Shown: positions 35,817 through 42,231 of the stretch, piece by piece
Numbering within the stretch: position 1 is the first letter of the stretch
Layout of the letters: every line of letters begins with the position of its first letter
Origin: Candidatus Microbacterium phytovorans
GTDB lineage: Bacteria; Actinomycetota; Actinomycetes; Actinomycetales; Microbacteriaceae
Direction: 5' to 3'
Assembly (NCBI GenBank): GCA_029202445.1
Contig: CP119321.1
Coordinates: 2,294,001 to 2,358,000, forward strand
DNA: 64,000 bases
Position numbers and translations under genes: made by a program
Notes under the pieces: generated by a model
What the model saw: only the letters and a program-made list of their open reading frames with translations
Database searches by the model: none
What the model was told of the DNA's origin: nothing

Positions 35817-36527
35817 CTATCCGTTGATACCGGCGAGCTGATCGAGGATCTGCTGAAAGGTGTTCTCGCCTCGGGGCCAGTCGCCCCACAAGACGTCGTA
35901 CTGGTGGGCGACACCACTCACGTGGTTGCCGTCCGCGCGTTCGAGAATGAAGCCCTGAGGCAGCGGAGCGAGAAGCTGTTCGGCACTGGTCGCACCTTGG
36001 TCGACGACCTTGCAGCTGTACTTCTCATACTCGCTCGCGGACGCAGCGGCCACTGCCGCCACGATGACACGAGTCCCTACGGGGGCAGCCGCCTCCATCT
36101 CCTGCAAGGAGGGGTCGATATAGGAGGTGCCCTTCTCGAGAGGCACCTCCACACCGTCGGCATCGACGACGACCGCTCCTCGGCGTACCTCGACGAAGAC
36201 GGAGACAGGGTTTCCGGTCCCAGCGAGGATCGTGTCGGTAGCGACTTCCACGACTGCGCGCTTTTCGAGCATGTCCCCACATTGAATCTGGCGACCCTCC
36301 GCCCAGGAGGTGATGCGGCCCGTGACTGCCGTCTCGGAAGCCTTCACAACTCCGAGCATCGACCCCTGGACGTCGTAGTCGTACTCCACGTCGCCGCGCA
36401 ACGTCTCCCCATCGACTTCGCTCGCGGCGGTGGCAGGGTCACTCACTACTTCGGGCGCGGCGCACCCGCCCAGAACGATCGTGAGTGCGAGCGCGCCCCC
36501 GACGGCAAGGTACTGGCTTTTGCGCAT
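35817..36527 (-). CDS. Lipoprotein of unknown function
   Basis: From Met 36527 the protein has 236 residues with a lipoprotein signal peptide ending VLGGC. GGGAGG is spaced 6 bases from this ATG. The mature region is acidic and beta-rich, with an internal Cys pair candidate (QIQCGDM, YSCKVV). An extension to 36809 in the same frame lacks a signal sequence and crosses the repeats. It lies upstream of, and in the same direction as, the ABC operon, but 220 bases separate them, so co-transcription is uncertain. Family unknown. Confidence 0.7.
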   Translation of the reverse strand: MRKSQYLAVGGALALTIVLGGCAAPEVVSDPATAASEVDGETLRGDVEYDYDVQGSMLGVVKASETAVTGRITSWAEGRQIQCGDMLEKRAVVEVATDTILAGTGNPVSVFVEVRRGAVVVDADGVEVPLEKGTSYIDPSLQEMEAAAPVGTRVIVAAVAAASASEYEKYSCKVVDQGATSAEQLLAPLPQGFILERADGNHVSGVAHQYDVLWGDWPRGENTFQQILDQLAGING

Positions 36528-36575
36528 TGCTGCCTCCCGATGGGTCTGGGCATCACACACTAGGTGCGCTTCCAG

Positions 36576-36715
36576 TGTCGCAACGCTCGACTTCGTCTCG
36601 AGTCGTGCCCTAGGTAGTAAGCCGGCACGTCCGGAGCCCTCGTGATGCAACTGAGCTTGCCGTTCACGGTCTCCTGACTCTGTCGATACGCTCAACTTCG
36701 TCTCGGGTCGTACCT
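36576..36715. repeat. Two copies of a 34-bp interspersed repeat
   Basis: TGTCGCAACGCTCGACTTCG (36576-) and TGTCGATACGCTCAACTTCG (36681-), each followed by TCTCG-G/A-GTCGT, are direct repeats 105 bases apart. They resemble the short CGACACGCTCGCTTCG-type interspersed repeats familiar from Microbacteriaceae intergenic regions. Confidence 0.55.
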
Positions 36716-36788
36716 GTTCGCTCCTCCAGCGGGGACGACCAGAGCCGTTCGTGCCCGGGAGAGCAGTGGCCTGGGGGTCCCTACCTGC

Positions 36789-36842
36789 ATAGGTAAGTCG
36801 AAGAAGCATTCGCGTTGTATTGCAGGTCTACGCTGCCGCTTG
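36789..36842. repeat. Imperfect direct repeat, copy 2
   Basis: GGTAAGTCGAAGAAGCATTC, then GTATTGCAGGTCTACGCTGC, match copy 1 at 35702-35755 at most positions. This copy lies 30 bases from the end of the GntR/UTRA gene. Confidence 0.6.
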
Positions 36843-36872
36843 CGCACCCGCGCAAACGCGCGCCACGCGATC

Positions 36873-37643
36873 TCAGTGCTCGCCGACGACGGTGCGCACG
36901 ATGAGGCGGGTGAGCTCCGGGCGGAACAGATCGATGGATGCCTCGACGGGAGTGCCGTCGTCGCGGCGACTCACCCGACGCAGCGCCAGAACCGGTGCCC
37001 AGGGCTTCAGGTCGAGAAGGGTCGCGACCTGACGGGATGCCTCGACCACCTCCACCTGCTCCTCGGCGGTCGCGACGGTCACCCCGTACTGCGTGGCCAG
37101 GAGTGCGTAGAGCGAACCGATCGGGCTGTGGTCGAGCAGGTCGGGGAACAGCTCCGCGTCGAGGAACATGCGCTCGAGCGACAGCGGCTGCCCGTCGGCG
37201 AGCCGCAGGCGCAGGAGCGACACGACCGGTGCGCCGTCGCGCAGCCGCAGGGCCGCCGCGATGCCCGGCGAGGCCGGCTCGATCGACTCCGACAGCACGC
37301 GCGTGGTGGCTTCGAACCCCTGCTCGGCGAGCATCTGCGGGATGCCCTTGATGGCGTTGAGATCGCGTTCGAGCTTGCGTTCGTGCGCGTCGAACAGCGT
37401 CGGCGAGACGGGGGCGGCGTCGGTGACCGCCGTGATGAACGCCCCGCCGCCGCGCCCCGGCGACCGAACGACCGCTCCCTCGCTTTCGAGGATCTCCAGC
37501 GCCCGGCGCACCATGTTGCGGGAGACACCCAGCCGGTCGGCGAGGCCGCGTTCGGCGGGCAGCTTCTCGAGGCCCTGGGTGACGGCAACATCGACCATGC
37601 CGCGCAGCGCCTCGACGGCTCGGACCAGTTCGGGCGTCAGCAT
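36873..37643 (-). CDS. GntR-family regulator of the HutC/UTRA type
   Basis: The 256-residue protein has an N-terminal winged helix (LADRLGVSRNMVRRALEILE, then a Gly-rich wing SPGRGGGAFI) and a C-terminal UTRA ligand-binding domain (SLLRLRLADGQPLSLERMFL, APVLALRRVSRRDDGTPVE). HutC-type regulators bind compact palindromes and sense sugar phosphates or amines. The nearest fitting targets are the two ACCATTTCTGGT palindromes in front of the importer operon 6 kb downstream on the same strand. Its own upstream region has a CCGTCT...AGACGG dyad. Confidence 0.88.
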   Translation of the reverse strand: MLTPELVRAVEALRGMVDVAVTQGLEKLPAERGLADRLGVSRNMVRRALEILESEGAVVRSPGRGGGAFITAVTDAAPVSPTLFDAHERKLERDLNAIKGIPQMLAEQGFEATTRVLSESIEPASPGIAAALRLRDGAPVVSLLRLRLADGQPLSLERMFLDAELFPDLLDHSPIGSLYALLATQYGVTVATAEEQVEVVEASRQVATLLDLKPWAPVLALRRVSRRDDGTPVEASIDLFRPELTRLIVRTVVGEH

Positions 37644-37659
37644 CGCGGCATCCCCCTCC

Positions 37660-37689
37660 CCGTCTCACCCGTTCCCTGGGATTAGACGG
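37660..37689. promoter_or_regulatory. Dyad upstream of the GntR/UTRA gene
   Basis: CCGTCT (37660-37665) and AGACGG (37684-37689) form an inverted repeat, with TCTAAT on the minus strand fitting a -10 element. It lies 17-46 bases before the GntR start codon and may mediate autoregulation. Confidence 0.35.
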
Positions 37690-37747
37690 TAGGCGGTCGG
37701 CGTTTCACGCGTGTTTCTGCCCGCGGGGAGGCGGCACGCGCCGCGCG

Positions 37748-38668
37748 TCACACCAGGTAGGCGTCGACCATCAGTGGCCCGCGGATGTCGCGCAGCACAT
37801 CGATGAGCCTCCCGAGAGCGCGCGCATTCCAGCCGGCGAGCTGCAGGTCGTGCGGGCCCAGCGGTTCGAGACGGCCGGTGCGCAGCCGCACCACTTCCCA
37901 TCCGGCACCCCGGAGTGCACGGTCCTTCCTCCGGTCGGCGTCTTCGCGGCGGCCGACGTGCTCGAGGCCGTGCCTGCCGATCGTGTCGTACTCGATCGCG
38001 ATCCGCAGTTCGGGAAGCAGGAGATCCGGCCACACCTCCAGGTGGGTGAAGAACGGACGAGCGACGCGGACGGCGTTGCGGCCCGGCGTGACGGCGACCC
38101 GCCCGAAGAGATCGGCGCGCAGGCGGTCTTCGACAGCGGATGCCGGTGCCGGCGCGCACTCGGAGACGAACGGGTCCCCAACCGGGAGCGCGGGCGTCTT
38201 GTCGCACAGGCTCACGGCACGCTTCGGCCGCCGGGCGCGCAGGAGACTCGCCTCCGTGACGAGGGGAGCCTCCGGGACGGGGACGGCATCCCTCATCGGG
38301 AGGGCGACGACACGACGCGGATTCGCCCGTTCGGCGCACTCCGGGCACCACCCGCTGCGGCGGCGCTCCCGCCCCGGCCGGGCCCGCTGCTCCTCCGGGG
38401 TGGCGGCGAACCGGTGACCGGCGTCGCACTCCCACAGCAGCAGCACGTCGGCCGCCGGGGGGATCTGCGAGAGGGTGATCCCCGCGTTGAGTTCGGGGTG
38501 GTACTGCCGGATGAGGGCGGGATACGCCGCCCACGCCTCGCGGTAGGTGCCGACGGCGTAGGGCTCGGCCACCCCCTTCGACCACTGTCGACGCGCCCAC
38601 CACGCCTCGACCCGCTCCGCCATGGACCCGAGGGTAGGAGCGGCTACCGACATGCCGGCCCGCGGCAT
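37748..38668 (-). CDS. Zinc-ribbon protein with Vsr/DUF559-like endonuclease domain
   Basis: The protein has up to 306 residues. Residues 75-115 contain a zinc ribbon: WECDAGHRF with a second knuckle WCPECAERAN, of the probable-zinc-ribbon type found in restriction-associated proteins. The C-terminal 100 residues read like a Vsr/DUF559 PD-(D/E)xK fold: WPDLLLPELRIAIEYDTIGRH with Asp in the first strand and Glu-Tyr-Asp in the second, then RRKDRALRGAGWEVVRLR. A second Cys pair (SECAP, SLCDK) is irregular. Met 38653 and Met 38623 are alternative starts. It is divergent from the glutathione peroxidase gene. Confidence 0.7.
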   Translation of the reverse strand: MPRAGMSVAAPTLGSMAERVEAWWARRQWSKGVAEPYAVGTYREAWAAYPALIRQYHPELNAGITLSQIPPAADVLLLWECDAGHRFAATPEEQRARPGRERRRSGWCPECAERANPRRVVALPMRDAVPVPEAPLVTEASLLRARRPKRAVSLCDKTPALPVGDPFVSECAPAPASAVEDRLRADLFGRVAVTPGRNAVRVARPFFTHLEVWPDLLLPELRIAIEYDTIGRHGLEHVGRREDADRRKDRALRGAGWEVVRLRTGRLEPLGPHDLQLAGWNARALGRLIDVLRDIRGPLMVDAYLV

Positions 38669-38716
38669 CCGAGGATTTATCTTGCATCCCCACTATTTGC
38701 GAGCGAGACTATTGGT

Positions 38717-39223
38717 ATGGAACTCCAGGACATCCCCGTCACCACCCTCCGCGGCGAGCACACGACCTTCGGCGAGCTCACCGCCGGCCGCGCCGCCCTC
38801 GTCGTCAACGTCGCCTCCCGCTGCGGGCTCGCCCCCCAGTACGAGACGCTCGAAGCGCTGCACAAGAAGTACGCCGACCGCGGCTTCACGGTGATCGGCT
38901 TCCCCAGCAACCAGTTCCTGCAGGAGCTCGGCTCCGAGGAGAAGATCGCCGAGTACTGCTCGGCCACCTGGGGCGTGACGTTCCCGATGTCGGAGAAGGT
39001 CAAGCTCAACGGGAAGAAGGCCCACCCGCTCTACCAGGCGCTCACCACGGTGCCCGGCGCCGACGGCAAGGCCGGCGGCATCAGCTGGAACTTCGAGAAG
39101 TTCGTCATCAGCCCCACCGGCGACGTCGCGCGCTTCTCGCCGCGGACGCTGCCCGACGACCCCGCCGTGATCGCCGCGATCGAGGCGGCCCTGCCCTCGG
39201 CGGGCGACGCCGGCGACGCGTGA
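38717..39223 (+). CDS. Glutathione peroxidase family protein (thioredoxin-dependent type)
   Basis: This 168-residue peroxidase carries the tetrad Cys36 (NVASRCG), Gln66 (FPSNQF), Trp124 and Asn125 (SWNFEKF). Cys81 in AEYCSATWGVTFP matches the resolving Cys of thioredoxin-dependent members, which fits actinobacteria that lack glutathione. It reduces organic hydroperoxides. The MarR gene overlaps its stop by 4 bases (GTGA), making a two-gene peroxide-response unit. The upstream intergenic region is short (48 bases to the divergent gene). Confidence 0.93.
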   Translation: MELQDIPVTTLRGEHTTFGELTAGRAALVVNVASRCGLAPQYETLEALHKKYADRGFTVIGFPSNQFLQELGSEEKIAEYCSATWGVTFPMSEKVKLNGKKAHPLYQALTTVPGADGKAGGISWNFEKFVISPTGDVARFSPRTLPDDPAVIAAIEAALPSAGDAGDA

Positions 39224-39693
39224 CCGGCGACGCCGCGCCGGCGCTCGCGATCGAGCGGTCGCTGTGCCTGTCGCTGTACGCCGCCGCGAACGCGACCGTG
39301 CAGCTGTACCGCGACCTGCTCGCCCCCTGGGGGATCAGCTACCCGCAGATGCTCGTGCTCGCGGTGCTCGCCGAAGAGCCGCGCACGACGCCGGGCCGCA
39401 TCGCCGAGGTGCTGATGCTGGATGCCAGCAGCGTCGCCGGCCTGTTGGGACGGCTGGAGGCGGCGGGCCTCGTGACCCGCGAGATCGACCCCGCCGATCG
39501 GCGGCGGATCGTCGTGACCGCCACCGACCGGGCCCAGGAGATCGCGGGCCACCACGACTGGCTGGAGCGGTGCATCGCCGACGCGATCGGGCTCGACCCC
39601 GACGCGGCGGCGGACCTCACGGCATCCCTCGGCCGGCTGCGCGCGTCGATGCTCGACTTCGACCGCGACGCCGCCGTCGCCGCCCTCGGCTGA
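39220..39693 (+). CDS. MarR-family regulator, OhrR-like
   Basis: The 157-residue winged-helix regulator has GRIAEVLMLDASSVAGLLGRLE as recognition region and DPADRRRIVV as wing. Cys16 in ERSLCLSLYAAANA matches the position of the peroxide-sensing Cys of OhrR. It starts with GTG overlapping the peroxidase stop. Together they suggest an autoregulated organic-peroxide defence pair, with gpx taking the place of the usual ohr. The sensor role is inferred from the Cys and the neighbour. Confidence 0.85.
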   Translation: MTGDAAPALAIERSLCLSLYAAANATVQLYRDLLAPWGISYPQMLVLAVLAEEPRTTPGRIAEVLMLDASSVAGLLGRLEAAGLVTREIDPADRRRIVVTATDRAQEIAGHHDWLERCIADAIGLDPDAAADLTASLGRLRASMLDFDRDAAVAALG

Positions 39694-39767
39694 GGCGCGA
39701 CGGTCACCCCTCGAGCCGTGTCTGTGCCGTGCGGTACCGTGCGAGCGAACCGACGAAAGGCGCGAGG

Positions 39768-40376
39768 ATGCCGGATACCACCTGTCACGTGTCGATGTCG
39801 CTCGACGGCTTCATCGCCGGGCCGGAGCAGTCGCTCGAGCAGCCGCTCGGCGCGCGGGGCATGGAGTTGCACCGCTGGCACCTCGGTGATCTGCGGGCGA
39901 CGGCGGCGGATGCCGAGGCTTCCGCCTGGCTGGGCCGACCGCGCGGCGCGTACGTCATGGGCCGGAAAATGTTCGGACCCGTGCGCGGCGAGTGGAGTGA
40001 GGACTGGCGGGGATGGTGGGGCGACGAGCCTCCCTACCACGCACCCGTCTTCGTCCTCACGCACCATCCGCGTGAGGCGATCGAGATGGCCGGCGGCACG
40101 ACCTTCCACTTCGTGACGGCGGGGTTCGACGCGGCATACGCGCGCGCCGTCGAGGCGGCGGACGACCGCGGCGTCGCCATCGCCGGCGGCGCATCCACCG
40201 TGCGACAGGCCCTCGCCGCCGGAGTGGTCGACGAGCTCACCCTCGACATCGCGCCGGTGCTGCTGGGGTCGGGCGAGCGCATCTTCGACGGCGACCCGAC
40301 CTTCAATTTCGAGCCCGTCGAGGTGCTGCACTCCCCGCTCGCCACGCACGTGAAGTACCGGCGGATCGGGCGCTGA
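39768..40376 (+). CDS. RibD C-terminal / dihydrofolate-reductase-like protein
   Basis: The 202-residue protein has the COG0262-type layout: VSMSLDGFIAGP at the start, AYVMGRKMFGPV, the nucleotide loop GGASTVRQAL and the C-terminal LTLDIAPVLLGSGERIF. These cytoplasmic proteins resemble the RibD reductase domain; most are of unknown substrate. CGCGAGG lies just before the ATG. It converges with the tetR-like gene by 7 bases. Confidence 0.9.
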   Translation: MPDTTCHVSMSLDGFIAGPEQSLEQPLGARGMELHRWHLGDLRATAADAEASAWLGRPRGAYVMGRKMFGPVRGEWSEDWRGWWGDEPPYHAPVFVLTHHPREAIEMAGGTTFHFVTAGFDAAYARAVEAADDRGVAIAGGASTVRQALAAGVVDELTLDIAPVLLGSGERIFDGDPTFNFEPVEVLHSPLATHVKYRRIGR

Positions 40377-40383
40377 GCCTGCG

Positions 40384-40938
40384 CTACGCCGCCGGGTCGG
40401 GGGTGATGAGGCGCTGGAGTGCGGGCGCGTAGTGGGCGATGACGTCGGCGCGATCGGTGCGCGACAGGTTCTCGTCCTCGACGATCCACAGCGCGTACAT
40501 GAGTCCGCCCACCATGGCGGCGACGAGCCGAGCGCGCAGCTCCGCATGCGGACCGCGGAGCACCTCGACCAGCGGCGCGACGAAGTTCTCCTCGTGCGCA
40601 GCACTCAGGGCCGAGCCGATGCGACCGGCATCGCTGCCGCGGATGAGCTCGAGGTAGACCGAGCGCAGCCGGTCGTCGGCATCCAGCACGTACTCGACGA
40701 TCCGGGTGCCGAGGGTGTCCCAGGGTTCGTCGAAGCGCAGCGCGTCGCCGGGCAGCACCTGCATGGTGTGCAGGAACAGCTGCTCCTTCGAGCCGTAGTG
40801 GCGGATGACCATGGCGGGATCGGCGCCGGCTTCGCGAGCGATCCTCCGCACGGAGGTGGCAGCGTAGCCGTCCGTCGCGAAGAGGGATGCCGCGGCATCC
40901 GCGATCGCTTCGCGGGTCTTGCCCTTCGCACCGCCCAT
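40384..40938 (-). CDS. TetR-family transcriptional regulator
   Basis: From Met 40938 the protein has 184 residues, with the helix-turn-helix REAIADAAASLFATDGYAAT, SVRRIAREAGADPAMVIRHY, then GSKEQLF. It belongs to the TetR C-terminal-helical class common in actinobacteria. A perfect palindrome lies between this gene and the divergent short-chain dehydrogenase gene, so it very probably represses both. The longer frame to 41193 would cross that promoter and is rejected. Confidence 0.9.
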   Translation of the reverse strand: MGGAKGKTREAIADAAASLFATDGYAATSVRRIAREAGADPAMVIRHYGSKEQLFLHTMQVLPGDALRFDEPWDTLGTRIVEYVLDADDRLRSVYLELIRGSDAGRIGSALSAAHEENFVAPLVEVLRGPHAELRARLVAAMVGGLMYALWIVEDENLSRTDRADVIAHYAPALQRLITPDPAA

Positions 40939-40990
40939 GACCACCTCCTCCCCCGAGTATGCCAACTCGGGGGACCCGTCTCGCACACAA

Positions 40991-41029
40991 GTCAACAGTG
41001 TTGACATTGCGTTTTTCACGGCCGAGAAT
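40991..41029 (+). promoter_or_regulatory. Palindromic operator overlapping the SDR promoter
   Basis: GTCAACA-G-TGTTGAC at 40991-41005 is a perfect 15-base palindrome. Its right arm supplies the -35 element TTGACA (41001-41006); 17 bases later GAGAAT (41024-41029) fits a -10 element. Binding of the divergently encoded TetR protein here would block the SDR promoter. Confidence 0.7.
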
Positions 41030-41072
41030 CGAGGACACCCGGCACCGGTGCCGGCACCCGAGAGGAACGACC

Positions 41073-42095
41073 ATGGCCGACAAGCCCCTGACCGCGAAGA
41101 GTTCGATCGGCGACTGGCTGAAGCATCCCGTCGGCGGCCCGCTGCTGCGAGACCTGCTGGCCCAGGGCGGTCAGACCGAGAAGGCCCTCGCACCCGTCCG
41201 CCTGCTGTCGCTGCAGCGCCTGGTCAGCATGAGCAAGGGCCAGCTGCCCCAGGAGGTCGTCGACGACATGGTGCGGCGCGCCAACGGCGGCACCGCGCCC
41301 GTGGAGAGCGACGACACCGAAGACGACGACGCCGTCTGGCGCGAGCAGATCACCCCCGGCCGGTTCGACGGTCGCACCGTCATCGTCACCGGCGCCGGCT
41401 CGGGTATCGGCCGTGCTACCGCGACGCGCATCGTCCGCGAGGGCGGGCGCGTCGTCGCCGTCGACGTCTCGGCATCCCGCCTCGAGGAGCTCGCCGCGGA
41501 GCACGGTGACGAGCAGATCGTCGCCGTGACGGCCGACATCACGGATGCCGACGGCGTCGCCGCCATCGTGGCAGCCGCCGGCCCGCGCATCGACGGGCTC
41601 GCGAACATCGCCGGGATCATGGACGACATGAGCCCGCTGCACGAGGTGAGCGACGCGATCTGGGAGCGCGTGTTCGCCGTCAACGTCGACGGCATGTTCC
41701 GGCTCAGCCGCGCGGTGCTGCCGGTCATGCTCGCGGCGGGAACGGGCGCGATCGTCAACGTGGCCTCGGAGGCGGGGCTCCGCGGCTCGGCCGCCGGTGC
41801 CGCCTACACCGCGTCGAAGCACGCCGTCGTCGGCCTCACGCGCAGTGCCGCGTTCATGTACGCACCCCGCGGCATCCGCATCAACGCCGTCGCTCCCGGG
41901 CCGGTCGCGACCAACATCGCCGGCCCCGACATGTCGGGCGAGTACCAGCAGCGGATCGCCGCGGCGATGGCCATGCTCCCGCCGATCGCGGAGCCCGAAC
42001 AGCTCGCGGCGTCGATCACGTTCCTGCTGAGCGACGACGGCACCAACGTCAACGGCGTGATCCTCCCGTCGGACGGCGGCTGGTCGGCGGTCTAG
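41073..42095 (+). CDS. Short-chain dehydrogenase with an N-terminal extension
   Basis: The 340-residue protein has a classical SDR domain from about residue 98: TGAGSGIG (106-113), NIAG, Ser in NVASEAG and the YTASK catalytic motif, ending VNGVILPSDGGW. Before it lies an extra segment of about 95 residues (MADKPLTAKSSIGDWLKHPV...), which includes an acidic linker ESDDTEDDD and is not part of the SDR fold. The extension occurs in some actinobacterial homologues, but its job is unknown. Expression is likely under the adjacent TetR. Confidence 0.88.
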   Translation: MADKPLTAKSSIGDWLKHPVGGPLLRDLLAQGGQTEKALAPVRLLSLQRLVSMSKGQLPQEVVDDMVRRANGGTAPVESDDTEDDDAVWREQITPGRFDGRTVIVTGAGSGIGRATATRIVREGGRVVAVDVSASRLEELAAEHGDEQIVAVTADITDADGVAAIVAAAGPRIDGLANIAGIMDDMSPLHEVSDAIWERVFAVNVDGMFRLSRAVLPVMLAAGTGAIVNVASEAGLRGSAAGAAYTASKHAVVGLTRSAAFMYAPRGIRINAVAPGPVATNIAGPDMSGEYQQRIAAAMAMLPPIAEPEQLAASITFLLSDDGTNVNGVILPSDGGWSAV

Positions 42096-42142
42096 GACCG
42101 CACCCGACGACCGGCGGCGCGGAGGACGTCGCCGGTCGCGAC

Positions 42143-42190
42143 TTGCGCGCGTGGCGACATGCGCTAGCATTTTGGGAAATCGATTGCGCA
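42143..42190 (+). promoter_or_regulatory. Promoter and LacI operator (site A) of the glycosidase operon
   Basis: TTGCGC (42143-42148), a 16-base spacer and TAGCAT (42165-42170) form a plausible promoter. TGGGAAATCGATTGCGCA (42173-42190) follows immediately and matches 16 of 18 positions of the palindrome TGCGCAATCGATTGCGCA. Binding there would cover the transcription start. Confidence 0.65.
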
Positions 42191-42231
42191 CATGCGATGC
42201 GCAGCGCACGACGACGTGCACGTAACCCGGG

